Shown in pieces: positions 1 through 12,289 of a stretch of DNA of 64,000 nucleotides (position 1 is the stretch's first letter; the number at the start of each line of letters is the position of its first letter). This DNA is from Sambucus nigra (Eukaryota > Streptophyta > Magnoliopsida > Dipsacales > Adoxaceae). The stretch is taken from NCBI GenBank assembly GCA_949130495.1, contig OX422223.1, forward strand, positions 75,266,751 to 75,330,750, written 5' to 3'. The notes below the pieces were generated by a model, which ran no database searches, was not told the DNA's origin, and saw only the letters and a list, made by a program, of their open reading frames with translations. The position numbers and the translations under genes were made by a program.

Positions 1-972
1 AAGAAATGAGCCATCGCCAATTAAAATTTTTGGAGGGACGATGGGTGGTTTGGATTGAACGGGTGACAAAAACATGTGGGGACAGAGAAAAGCTGAATAT
101 CCTCCCAATGATTTTGAAATTGGAATGGGAGGTGGTGCACACAAAGGCAAAGATGCGATCGTGAAAGGCGACTCGAGCAAGTACTCCTCATCGATGAAAA
201 GGTTTAAAACATTAAAGTTTGAAATCGAATCATCGGGCACTTGTGACGGTGTGATAATAGAGAATGAAAATGGGAATGAAAGAAATTCAAACTCATGAGA
301 TGAATCATCATCGCATAAAGATTGCGTTTCGAAGGAAATAATATCATTTTCAATGAAATGTTCTTCTTTGGGGGACAAAGAAGAAATCATTTCATTGCAA
401 ATAGATATTACGTCATTTTCATCCTCACTTTCAATATCTATTATGCAATGGTCAAAGTCTAGAATGGTTTGTTCCAAATTAGGCACAAGTACCTCATTTG
501 GTTCAAAACATTCTTCGACTTCAAAAGTCTCGGAAGCAAAATCGTCGTCGGACTCAAATAATAAATCCAATTCATGTTCCCAACAACGATTTTCTTCCCG
601 ATAATGATTTTCAAGTTTCTCATTCTCATACATACGCAAGCCCTCATCGAATGTCATAGGTCGAGGTGTGGATGCATGAAAATGGGAACTTTAAAAATTT
701 CCATCGGACTTAAATGAAACCTCATTATTACAGGAATTTTGAAAACTATTGCAATTCGTTTCAAAATTCCTATTATAAGGAGGTAAAGGCCCAAAATCAT
801 TATCATCATCATCAAAATTCCAATAACCCAAGTTTTGACTTTCGTTATACTCGCCCAAATTCATATTTGAATTTGCAATACTTTGGGATTCTAAGTATTC
901 ACCGAAAGTCATAGGATTACGAGCATTTTGAGAATTATAACAATGAATACCAAAAGAATTGGAATAAGACAC
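1..972 (-). pseudogene. Leader/gag-region ORF of an Athila/Tat-like Ty3 element, one in-frame stop, runs off the window
   Basis: On the minus strand the frame opening with ATG at 972 is closed by TAA at 691-693, then stays open in the same frame to base 1 (about 230 more codons). The whole reads as one protein of about 324 residues broken once. The first part is rich in N, S, Y and D. A short motif (MTFGEYLESQS, later MTFDEGLRMYEN) seems to repeat across the stop. The rest is strongly acidic (for example FESDDDFASETFEVEE). It starts about 180 bp downstream of a PBS and an LTR in the same orientation, the place expected for the leader or first ORF of an Athila/Tat-type element. No zinc knuckle or pol domain is visible, so the gag assignment rests on position. 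The element continues beyond the left edge. Confidence 0.5.
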
Positions 973-1147
973 GCTTACCCCAAAAATGGCTCAAAATGGC
1001 GAATTACACAAAGTAAGTGCGCGGGGGAAAAATTCGAGCGTTTCTAAGTGCTCAAATGTGGAAGTCCTGCAAAAATATTAGCAAATAATACAAATAGAAA
1101 AAAAATACTATGAAATACTAAATCAAATAAAGTCTAAAACAAACTCA

Positions 1148-1165
1148 TCCCCGGTAATAGCGCCA
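1148..1165 (-). other. Retrotransposon primer binding site (tRNA-Asp-like)
   Basis: The minus strand reads TGGCGCTATTACCGGGGA. This is close to the TGGCGCCGTTGCCGGGGA type used by many plant Athila-lineage elements. It lies 3 bases inside the end of the LTR at 1169-2703, which fixes the element's orientation. Confidence 0.75.
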
Positions 1166-1168
1166 TTT

Positions 1169-2703
1169 TGATCGAGCGTGAAAGGCATGCGTTGTAAGGT
1201 GCACAGTCGTTGTTTTCATTTCGCATACTCAATACAAACAAACCTAAATTACTACTACACTTGCGAGGCAAGCACAACGGTAAGTTGGGTATCGAAAATC
1301 CACAGGGACGAGATGCTAAAATTTATATGATTTAGTGCTCCGAAATAAAAGTAAAAAAGATGATTACAAACTAAAAAGGAAAAGATGCATAAAAGGGAAA
1401 TATTTAACTAGGCGAGGGAAATGAAACTAGATTAACAAAGTGGTAAAAACTATAGGTCGCATCGAATATCCCTCACCCGAGTTAATTTATATAAAATGGA
1501 TATATGGGTCGACGAGTTATTAAGAATGCGTCTCGTTGCGATAGTTAATTGAATCAAGGGTTGTCACGCCCCTAAATCAGCATAAAAGACGAATAAGATT
1601 TTGGCGTCAACAAATACCTCAAAAATTGCGCACGAAAGGTCGTAAGCACGGGACATACATGATATTCCCCGTCAAATCTCCTAGGCACAATAACTAGGAC
1701 AACGCACCCGAAATAGACCCGTAAATGCCATCACCAAAGCAAAGCAACGCATCAACCCGAGTGAGTTCAATTCAAACACAACCTAATTTAAATTAGTTAG
1801 AAAGCATGATAAAAACGCGGTAAATGGAAAGCAGTAAATAAATGCGGTAAATCTACACTAGAAGGCAATTAAATCAAAGCATGTAAACTAATTAACAAAG
1901 AATGTAAATCTAATTATCAAAGCAAGAATTAATGGAAAACAAATATATTAATGGAGAGGAAGAAGAATAGTGCAACAACCCAATTGGGTGTCAAACCAAG
2001 AAGAATCAAAGAAGAACTCTTCAAATCCCCCAAACCCTAAGCTATTCTAACCTAAAATCTATTTTAAAGTTTAATATCTGATTATTACAACAAAATTTGG
2101 TATTTATACAAAATGGAATTAAATTAGAAAAGAAAAAGAAAAAGAAAAGAAAAGGCAAAATATCTCCTGGAAACAGGGGATCGATCGATCGATCCCCTGG
2201 GCTCGATCGATCGATCATCAGAAATCATGACCACTATCTCCCCACGATTTGCAAAAATAGAAGGATCGATCAATCGACCCCTTTGGTCGATCGATTGATC
2301 AAGCAGGTATCAGCACACTGCATTGCTGTTTTGGCTTGTTTGCATTTCTCGTCCGCTAAAATCGCCGTAACTTCTTCATACGGACTTAGAATCGCTCGCC
2401 GTTCACGGCCACGCGAAGCTTACGAGGAGGGATACAACTTCCATGTAGATGTTGGGCCAGGTGACCAAGCTATGAAAATACTAAAATGCCCTTGAACGTG
2501 CGATTATGTACGAAAATCGAGCGGAATGCATCCGAACTTCACACTTAGCATCCAAATACCTATAAAAGCTCAATTAATCCCTGCAAAACATGTTAACGTA
2601 GAAATCCGAGGTTGTCTAATTAACAAGCATAAATATAGGGAATACGATACCCGAGGGGGCTAAAACACGTAGGTTCGAAGGATGAAGTATGCAATATTTG
2701 TGT
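1169..2703 (-). mobile_element. 5' LTR of the Athila/Tat-like element (about 1.5 kb)
   Basis: On the minus strand it would run from TGACACAAATATT (2703) to ...CGCTCGATCA (1169), directly before the PBS. A stretch near 1270-1310 (gttgggtatcgaaaatccac and following bases) resembles the conserved segment near the 3' end of such LTRs. It shares layout, length and terminal bases with the solo LTR at 8543-10118: a TTTTAGC-C motif early, TTTTGCAGG near 290 bp, a palindrome cluster in the middle, and a CTTTC...TCA end. The outer (right) boundary is inferred and could be off by some tens of bases. No TSD can be tested because the other end is outside the window. Confidence 0.65.
2174..2303. repeat. 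Cluster of GATCGATC palindromes inside the LTR
   Basis: Bases 2174-2199 form a perfect 26-nt palindrome built on GATCGATC, with CAGGG/CCCTG arms. A second block follows at 2203-2217. A third, slightly degenerate pair is near 2264-2303 (gatcgatcaatcgacc and tcgatcgattgatc). The cluster sits in mid-LTR, just after an AAAAAG-rich tract at 2126-2155. Confidence 0.9.
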
Positions 2704-3180
2704 CATATCAAGTGGCTCATAGACTATTATAAGATTGAAGAGGAAACTGTGTATGGGAGATACACACTTCTTATAATTAAAAGACTTATACCCTCTCTTC
2801 TCTCTGGCTTTGGCTTTAAGGAGAATAACCCTTCTGCATTTGATATTTTCCCTACTACCAAAACATATATCCTCCCCTACTGTTAAAAGATAAACTATGA
2901 AATATCTATATTGTTGCTAGAGGGCTTTCGAGTGTCTTGTTGGAGACATTATTAAGAAGAAAAGGAATGTGTTGTCGGGGTTATCTTGAAAAGGGTTTAA
3001 ATGAAGCTTTTCTTGGAGTGTGTTGGAGCTTCCATGGAGGTCTATGTAGTGGAGATTTTGTGACTCCCTTTAGGGCCACCTTTAGAGGTGGGGGAGTCAC
3101 CCATCTTCATCACCACCACCACTTTGAAGACCATTTAGGTGGGTAACATACTCTTTTTGTATATGAGACTGTACTTGATA
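2704..3180. other. Unassigned stretch with a long imperfect inverted repeat
   Basis: No protein family is recognised. At about 3059-3106 the sequence GTGACTCCC...GGGAGTCAC forms an imperfect stem-loop, with an inner CCACCTTTAGAGGTGG element. A CAC-rich run follows at 3108-3122. Short open frames here (for example 2937-3146) show no domain and are probably chance. Confidence 0.4.
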
Positions 3181-3249
3181 TATATTTTAGCCTTGTTGTT
3201 GATGATTACGAGTAGGATTATCATGATATAATGGTGTGTTCCTAGTACA

Positions 3250-3630
3250 CTGAAAATAGATAATTTTATGGAATAAAAATTGTACGAAAATATTTTGTGC
3301 ACATTTTTTAATAAATCTGAAAATACACATTTTTATGGGATAAAAATGTAAGAAATTATAATTTGGATGTATTTTTAGTAAAAAGAAATATTGGACATTT
3401 ATGGTATAAAAATGTAAGAAAAATGATATTTGGATGTATTTATAGTAAAAATAGATATGGGACATTTTTTATGGAAATAAAAATATAAGGAAATATTGTT
3501 TGTGTATATTTCCTAATAAAACTAAAACTGGGCATTTTTATGGAATAAAAATGTAAGAAATGTCATTTTAGTGTATTTAGTGAAAATAAATAATAACCAT
3601 TTTTATAGAATAAAAATGTAATGATGTTAA
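3250..3630. repeat. Tandem ~67-bp hairpin repeat
   Basis: About six diverged units each carry a hairpin of the type ACATTTTTATgggATAAAAATGT. Hairpin centres are near 3270, 3337, 3402, 3470, 3541 and 3606, followed by the motif ATTTGGATGTATTTTTAGTAAAA. The second unit (3328-3350) has an almost perfect 10-bp stem. The array is AT-rich and has no coding content. Confidence 0.75.
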
Positions 3631-5712
3631 TGTTGTCAAAATATTTATGAAATAATTTTTTTTTTAGTTTCTTGCAAAATGGAGATATTATGAATAAATG
3701 GACATTTGCCAAGTTTAAAGAAATTGATGAAATGTCTTTATTTCGTGAAATGTATGATTGATCCATTTGGTAGGATTTTAATATTTAAAGTCCACTTTCT
3801 ATGCATATAAACTTGTAGTATTTTGATAATAGATATATGAACAAGTTTAAAGAAGTTTTGATTGGGTTAAACATGAAATGATAAAAGTTGGAACCTCAAT
3901 CTTCAAAGTATGTGTAATTGGGACTAAAAGACATAGTGGGTATGGAGTTAAAAGACTACATGTTAGATAAAGAAATTGTATTTTCTTATAAAGTTAGTCT
4001 TAAGCATAAATGTATTTCTTGAATAAAGAAGTAAAGAAATATGAATGTTGGTAAAAAATATTAGTTAAGTGTTAATGGGAAAACATGGAATGGTCAGTGA
4101 GTGTAAATTACTAATAGTGTGAAATATTAACACGCATGATATTATAAAACGATTAAAGGTGTAAAAGTGTTTCCAATCAAGATGAACATACTCCAAGTGT
4201 AAAAAGGTGTTACAGGGTTAGAACACTTAAGAAGTTGGTGTGTATAACTTAATAGTGTTTTGGGGTGAAATTAACACTGGTGAATAAGGAGTAAAAGTGT
4301 GATTCATAAACAAATAGGTAAAGTCGTAATTTTACTTAAAGTAGAACATTGTCATGAAATAAAAATATTGGAAAGGGTGTTACACCAAGTGGTCCTAAAT
4401 ACATATGATTTTTGGAATAATAATCGAGATTAAAGTATAAAGGACACAAATAGTAAATTTTCAAGTGTAACACAAATTGGGACGGTAGAGTCCCGAGTTT
4501 TTGGCCTCGGTCGGGTAAAAAGGAAAGAAAATAATGTGGACATTTATAAAATATTAAAATAAATTAAATGTACTCAGATGACATTGGGATAAGCAAGAAG
4601 GGCCCAAAGTCCTTGGGTGAAAAGCCTTAAACCACTGGCCATAGCATATGGTGCACATAGCCGTCGATGTAGAGCCCGTGTAAGTATGCGGTATTAGAAG
4701 ATTTTGAGAAATGTTAAATGAAAAAAGGAACAGTTATGTGAAATGGACAAGTAAATGCGGTATTAATACAACCTATCTTGAATGAATGTTAAATAAAAAG
4801 AATGCGGTATTAATACAACCTAACTTGAATGAATGTAATAAATGTTCCGATAAAGGTGAAATGGACAAGTAAATGCGTAAATCTAGTAATGTCCATTAAG
4901 GAATGAAAAAGACTTAAAGAAAGTGGATAAATGGGTGGTTAACCAACCTAACTGGTTAAACCCATACTTAACACAATAATGTGTCGTAAAAAGGATTTCC
5001 AAAGATTAAATAAGTATTTTCTAACACGACAAATGCGTGTGTTGAAATGACAATTTTCAATGAAAATACTAAAGTGTATAGTAATGAATGAAAGGGGTTA
5101 AATTCCGGTAAATGAATGGATTGGGGTAAATCAAGTGTATGGTTTCAGGTGTTGAACCCGACGTGTTAAATAAAGTACTAATGCTAAGTAGGAATGGAGA
5201 AAACCTTTAATAAGATTAAGGTAAATTAATCTGGGTAAATGAGATTTTTGGAAATAAGACGATTAATGCATTGGCATGTGTATTTTTTAAAGGTATGCGT
5301 ATGTAGATATATACATATTTTCGCATGCATGTGTTGCAGTGTGTGAGTATTTCTTTCTGCCGTTCGTTTCTATACTGCTTGTATAAATCCCACTGGGCAT
5401 ATGCTTACATCCCCACTTTGTTACGACATGTTGGGAGTGGTTTCGTATTTTAAGGACGTTTTACATGTAAGGATATTTTATTTATGTTTACGTTAGTAGC
5501 TCTATTTACTTAGATCTCGGGGTGCTCCCCATGGGTCCCTCACGTAGTTTATCTTCAAATTTGGAATCGCATGCTAACAAGTGAAATGTTAATTACAATA
5601 AAACTGGACTAGCAAGATTATTTAGGTAGTTTCATTGCATTTCATACCTAACGACTCGATTCGGATCGGGTTGACTCACGGGTAACCCATAAATCCGGGT
5701 TGGGGCGTTATA
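3631..5712 (+). mobile_element. Degenerate repeat, possibly a Ty3 LTR whose end is near 5712
   Basis: No coding domain is visible. The right part (about 4480-5712) has the feel of a chromovirus-type LTR: a TCGG-rich segment at 4485-4515, CCAAAGTCC...AGCCC motifs near 4600-4680, and an end reading cgggttggggcgttata, like the GGGGCGTGACA ends of such LTRs. A direct duplication of about 58 bp built on 'aatgcggtattaatacaacc' occurs at about 4755-4835. The left boundary and TSD were not found, so the LTR call is tentative. Confidence 0.3.
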
Positions 5713-6939
<1,227 letters not shown>

Positions 6940-8542
6940 TGACGTTGAGAGCGATGATAACAGAATGAAAGTTGATAGTCAACAACAAGACAACAATGAA
7001 ACCTAACCAGCCAAAAGCAAGGAGGCTAACATCAACAGTATGGCAATATTTTGTTAAATTTAAAAATTTTAGGGGTGAGGATACGACTAAATCTAATCAT
7101 TGCAAGAAAACTTTTGTTGGTGATAGTAGTATGGGTACTAGCCATCTAAAATCCTACTTGACTAGGTGTACTGGTGGAACCCAAAGATATGTACCCTCAA
7201 CAATTGTTAAATGCCTCTAAAAAGATTGCGGATGATGCCATAAAAATTGAAACTTATAAATTTTATCCAAAAAAATAGGAGGGATCTTGCTTTGATGATG
7301 GTGAAACCCAATTACCTGTTTAACATTGTCAAACATGAATTCTTGAGAGATTTTGCAATGGATTGAACCCTAATTTTAAGTTAGTCTCGTGTAACACCGC
7401 TAGGTCCAACATTCAAGAGTTGTAGGAGGAAGAAAGGGTTAAACTTTACAGTATTTTAGAAAATCAATCTTCTAATACATCTTTGACTACGAATTTATGA
7501 ACTTCGAAGCAATAAAATATTGCTTATTGTTGTTTGAGGGGTCATTACATTGATGATAAACGAGTCTTAATTAAGAAAATCATAAACTATAGGTCCATTG
7601 AAATCTGCATGATGGCGAAACATTGTTTAAGTTCATTTTAGATTTATTTTTGGATTGAAACATTGACAACAAATTATTTTCAATGATGATAGATAATGTC
7701 AATGCTAATGATATAATGGTTAGACACTTAAGAAGTTGGTCAAAAGATAAGTCTTTGCTTTGTTTAAGTGGGGATTTATATCATGTTCGTTGTAGTGCAC
7801 ATATCTTTAACTTGATTGACCAAGATGGATTAGAGATGATTGGGGGGGACTTATTGCTAGAATTAGAGACACTGTTGGATATTTGAATAAGTTACCTTAT
7901 GGAAAATAAAAATTTGAGACGATATGCAACTAAATTAAGTTAAAGAGAAAGAAAAAAATTATCAATGGATGTACCTAATAGGTGTAACTCCACGTATTTA
8001 AGGCTTGGAATGACTTTAGAATTGCAAGAGGCTTTTACTCGTTTGGAACAAATTGATAAAAATTATAGGCATTATCCATCCAAAGAAGAGTGGGGTGTGG
8101 AAAATTTAGTACATGGTTGTTTAAAGAAATTTTATGACGCTACCCGCCACTTTAGTGGTACAAATTTTCCAACGAAAAATATTTTTTTCTTCGATGTTTG
8201 TAAAATTCAATTAATGTTGACGAATTTGGAAGAAAGTAAACATGGATGTCTTCGTTTGATGTTTTCCCTCGTGAGAGTAAAGTAAAATATAGGGATGAAT
8301 GTTGTTTAGTAATATCAATTGTTGTTTTGCTTGACCCAAGGTGTAAGATGGCTTATGTTGAGTTTTATTACAATAAAATCTATGGTGTTCGAAAGGTGCG
8401 CAATACCTTTATAGATTTGTATATTGAATATGGGGGTGATAACTCTTTTGGTATGGATTCTATAGGGCTTGATGTGAATGATTGGACTTGTAGTAGTACC
8501 TTGCACACGGGATCTTGAATCACAATTGATGAAGATGCGGAC
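6940..8542 (+). pseudogene. hAT-superfamily transposase fossil, N-terminal and central parts
   Basis: Fragments in changing frames match the plant hAT (Ac/Tam3, RICESLEEPER-like) layout. 7036-7180 encodes a decayed BED zinc finger (VWQYFVKF ... HCKKTF ... SHLKSYLTRC) that has lost the first Cys of the pair and has Tyr in place of a His. 7683-7886 encodes the core segment with VRCSAHIFNLIDQDGLE. 7965-8285 encodes the NSTYLRL and FSGTNFPT region. 8270-8400 encodes a degraded VVLLDPRCKMAYVEFYY block. Several stops and frameshifts separate them. The coding sense resumes at 10119 after a solo LTR insertion. No terminal inverted repeats or TSD were located, so the element's ends are unknown. Confidence 0.8.
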
Positions 8543-10118
8543 TGATTAGGCATAAATTCTTCCCAATTTATCCCTTACTTTAGTTACTTTTAGCACCTCA
8601 ACAACGTAATCGATTTGACTTTATCTCATAATCTTGTTACTGACTTATCTTAACGAGTACACTGAGTTTCTGGTATTTCGCATTGATTTTACAGGTATTT
8701 GATGTCAAGAAAGAAAGAAAGAAACCGGAAGAATCAAGAAAGAAAAAAAGGAAAGGTCAAAAGGGCTAAAGTGTAATTTTTACCCGGAATTCGGATGAGG
8801 CACCTAAAGAGAATTTTAAGATATCACGTTCATGAGCACATAGGAAGAAACAGTGCCTCAATCGGAGTCCCGGAACAAAAGTTATGAGCAGTCAAAGTTG
8901 GAGAAAAAAGTCAAAGAGGCAGACCGGTCCGCAGTAGCACCGGACCGGTCCGCAGTGCCATTATCCAGAAGACCCCGGATCGAAAGCAAATCAAAGAAGG
9001 AAGAAAATAAAAAGAACCGGTCCGTCAGGAAAATAAAAGAACCGGTCCGCTTCCCAGGCAGACCGGTCCGCCTAAGACCCGGACCGGTCCGGGTGTCGAG
9101 TTTTGTAATCTTATCCTTCTCCTATGAAGAGTCCTAGTGCAGCTAAAACTCCTGAAACTTTGTAGGGTATATAAACCCAAGTTATTATCATTTTTGAGGA
9201 TGGAGAATTAGTATAATTTTCCTTATTTTTCCAAAAAACCCTAGTTTGAAGTTAGTTTACAATTTTAATTCCAAGATTGAAGATTATTCAGAATTCTGTG
9301 ATTACAAGTATTTTTCATTGCTGCTTTTACTGCTTTGGTAAGATTAGGAGTTAATTTCCTCTGTTCAATTCCTTTTTACATCATTCTACAATTTTTCCTT
9401 ACTTCAATCATGGTTTTCTGTAATTCAAAGATTGTTTTCATTATTTTCAACATGCTAGGCTAGATTTTCTAAGGTCGGGATACATGAACCCAGCCTGATG
9501 TGATAGTTGCATGTGTATAACATTAATCCTCAGAATTTAGTGATTGATTGCGACCGTATTGCGTAGGAACACTACAATTGTAGATCTTTAGATCTTATTT
9601 GCTTTCGGGTAACCGGGATGCTTTAGAATGCAATTCGAGTGTCACTATCACGATGCCAATTTACTCGTCATCAGATTAAGTATGATGCGGGCTTGAACCT
9701 CATATACGTAATGCTTGGGAGTACTAAATTCTGATTCAAATTAATCATTTAAATTTACGATTAGTATTATACCTGCAATACACTAGGGTTGGGGGATTGT
9801 ATTCCCGTCCTGTTTTTCTCATTATATAGTTTAAAGTTTTAAATCTTTCTTCACCAGTATTTTAGGTAATTTAGTATAATTGCATCTTTTCATAATTTCA
9901 CAATTGCATCTAGTATAGTCATTCCACAAACCAATCATTTTTTTCCTTTCCTTCAGAGTTAGAGTTAGGATTTCCTTATCTATCCAACGTCGTCACAACT
10001 CTGTTGTCCTATTTCCCTGTGAATACGATCCCGACTTACCGGGTTTATTACTAACGCGATAGATTTGCACTTGATCCTAGAGTGAACGCACATTAGAGAC
10101 ACTTTCTGAGTCGCGTCA
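8543..10118 (+). mobile_element. Solo LTR of an Athila/Tat-like Ty3 element inserted in the hAT fossil
   Basis: The sequence interrupts the hAT coding remnant exactly between two family segments. It starts near TGATTAGGCATAAATTC and ends ...CTGAGTCGCGTCA at 10118. The characteristic near-3' segment tgtgaatacgatcccgactt and 'gggtttattactaacgcg' lie at 10019-10059. Its length (about 1.58 kb), TTTTAGCACC motif, mid-LTR palindrome cluster and terminal bases parallel the LTR at 1169-2703, so they belong to the same type though the sequences differ a lot. No second LTR or internal domain is present. A clean 5-bp TSD was not recognised, so the left boundary is approximate. Confidence 0.7.
8921..9093. 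repeat. Cluster of ACCGGT-centred palindromes in the solo LTR
   Basis: Six ACCGGT cores occur within about 170 bp. Bases 8941-8952 (CGGACCGGTCCG) are a perfect 12-nt palindrome, and 9078-9093 (CCCGGACCGGTCCGGG) a perfect 16-nt one. The intervening DNA is A/G-rich. The position within the LTR matches the GATCGATC cluster of the LTR at 1169-2703. Confidence 0.9.
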
Positions 10119-10440
10119 TGGAGTTTGGCAAGTGGTTTACTTAATTCTCAAACATTCAAGCTTGTTAAAAAACTGAGGTGGATTAATACTTGGAAGAATC
10201 CGTCTACCAAAGAAAAGAAAATTTTAATATTTTGACATGGTGGCAAATGTGTAGTAGTAACCTTCTAAACTTGGCAAAGATTTATCGGGATGTTTTAGCC
10301 ATTCCGATCACTACCGTTGCTTACGAGTTTGCTTTCAATGTCAGAGGTTGAGTCATTGATAAAACACGTGCATCCCTGCTTCTGACTGTTATAGAGCCTT
10401 TGGTAAGTACGACAAATTGGGTTGAATCGAGGAAAAAGTT
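10119..10440 (+). pseudogene. hAT transposase fossil, C-terminal dimerisation domain
   Basis: After the solo LTR the hAT coding sense resumes. A frame from about 10217 reads FNILTWWQMC, then LAKIYRDVLAIPITTVAYEFAF, matching the conserved W-W and 'DVLAIPITTVASE.AFS' signature of the hATC domain. A stop follows the signature. Together with 6940-8542 this is one decayed transposase gene split by a retrotransposon LTR. Confidence 0.8.
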
Positions 10441-11499
10441 AAGTAAGTAGCTATTTGATTTGAGTAGTTACTTTTTTGATATGTTTTAGTTTTCTTAATA
10501 CCTAATTATTTATAATTGATTCTTTTAGTTGTACAAGAATCGTATTGAATTTTGGACTAAAAAAAGAAGAAGAAATGACTAAAATGAAGTAAGTATCAAT
10601 TTGATTTGAATAATTACTTTTATATTTTTACATTTTCATTTCAAGAATCATTGTTAATTATTTTCATTTGTTTTTAAGGAAATAAAGGTTCATAGAGTGC
10701 GGCTTGAAAGTTTTATGGAGCGTTTTATTTTTATTTTTAGAATGTTGAATTTGGAATTTTGAAATTCTATTATGTTTGTGTTGGATTAAGTTGTTGAATG
10801 TTTTTTGAACAATGTTGGATTAAGTTTGTAATAAGTCTGTGTGTGTTTGGATGTTGAACTTTAGTCTCTTTTTGGAACATTCATTTAACTATTGCAAACC
10901 ATATTTATTTATTTATTTACTTATTAGAAAACAGATTATTTTAGTTTGTTGTAAAACAAATTTATTTATTCATTTATATTAAAACAATTATTTATTTATT
11001 TAAAAAAAAATTATTTAGTTAATATAAAAAAGATAATTTTAGTTTATTGCAAAATATTTTTTTTATGCAGTGCAAAACAAAATTTATTGTTAATTGCATA
11101 CAAACAATTTTTTTCTATATAATGCAAAACGAATCGGATTACTGAATCGTTAACAGATTTGAATTCGGCAGACTCAATAGGTGATTCGTGAAATTATCGA
11201 ATCCGATCCAAATTCGAAATTTGTTAATGAAAACGAATTTGAATCACTCCAATTCGATTCGAATCCAACCTATTTACAAGTTTAATTGAACTCTATTGTT
11301 ATTGAACCCGAACACTAACTAATTAGAATGCTACACATGAAATTGTTATTCGAAAATGTATCAATGTTTTTTTTTTGTATCATATCACGTGGTGCCTGGA
11401 TCAGCTTTAAGCGCACTTCGACTAATCCAAATTTGTGATTCGTGACTTTCGCTGACCAAATATTATTTTAATAGTGCAGAAAATCAAACTATTAACTAA
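10441..11499. other. AT-rich intergenic DNA without recognised features
   Basis: Nothing coding was found. There are runs of ATTTATTT-type sequence near 10907-11010, and a segment at 11128-11270 rich in GAATTCG/CGAATC words that could be the remains of a MITE. No TIR or TSD was established. Confidence 0.5.
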
Positions 11500-12189
11500 A
11501 TTCAATTCACTTTCGAAACTGTTTCAATGATAATTTTAAGCCACTAAATCCAAAAACTTGATTAAATGTATTAATTTTTGGTCTTGGCGTAGAATACTCA
11601 TAAAATGGACAATGCATTTGCAAAACAAACTTGAATTTTCCTTGTTTGTCCTTGGTGCCCCCATGCCTCCTTTTTTCCTACGATTTGACTTCAAATTAAA
11701 CCTCAATTCAAAACCGCCTGACGTCCGCTCCTCATCTAATTGGCGGACACAACTCCCCCATTTCAATCCACTTAAACCCCCCATCTCACGTCCGAACCCC
11801 ACCTAGAAACCCCTTAAACCGGTCACTCCCCCCCTTGACTAAACCCACCCAACCGGTAGACTCACCGGCCAAACCAAATTCCCCTCATTTCAACTCCATT
11901 TCACCTCCATTTCGCTTTCATCTCAATTTAATTTCTAAACTTCACACCTTTTTCCCTCTGTTCAAACCTTCGCTTTCTCTCTCTAAAAACACTTTTCTCT
12001 CTCTCCTAGGTTATATCGAATCGGCGAGGTTTTGTTTATCACAATCTATATGTATCTATCGTTTTCAAATAACTTAGAGAGAGAATAAAAATGTGTATTT
12101 TTTGTTTACAATTTTTATTGTCGACAGTTTTTTAGTCTTCTTATCAGATCTGTGAACTTAAAAGCTCACTTTGCAGTTTTTGATCTTCG
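11500..12189 (+). promoter_or_regulatory. Promoter-proximal region and 5'UTR exon of the TZF gene
   Basis: Upstream of the spliced leader the DNA becomes C/T-rich (11640-12010) with CT microsatellite blocks at about 11970-12005 (ctttctctctct, ttttctctctctcc), typical of plant core promoters and 5' leaders. The first exon would end at 12189, just before a GTGAGT donor. The transcription start cannot be fixed from sequence. A short ORF at 11835-12077 overlaps this region and has no recognised domain. Confidence 0.45.
12091..12135 (+). CDS. Possible 14-codon upstream ORF in the TZF leader
   Basis: An ATG at 12091 opens a 14-codon frame closed by TAG at 12133-12135, about 55 bp before the 5'UTR donor site. 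If transcription starts upstream of 12091 it would be a uORF able to lower translation of the main CDS. This depends wholly on the unmapped start site. Confidence 0.25.
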   Translation: MCIFCLQFLLSTVF

Positions 12190-12258
12190 GTGAGTTACTC
12201 ATTTTTGTAGTTTAGGTTTGTTTATATTTTCGCTTAAAGATGTGATCTTGTGGAGAAT

Positions 12259-12289
<31 letters not shown>

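Noticed and set aside
2937..3146. Small gene with a His-rich end (HLHHHHHFEDHLGG)
   Set aside because: The His run comes from a CAC/CAT-rich tract next to an inverted repeat. No family similarity or gene signals.
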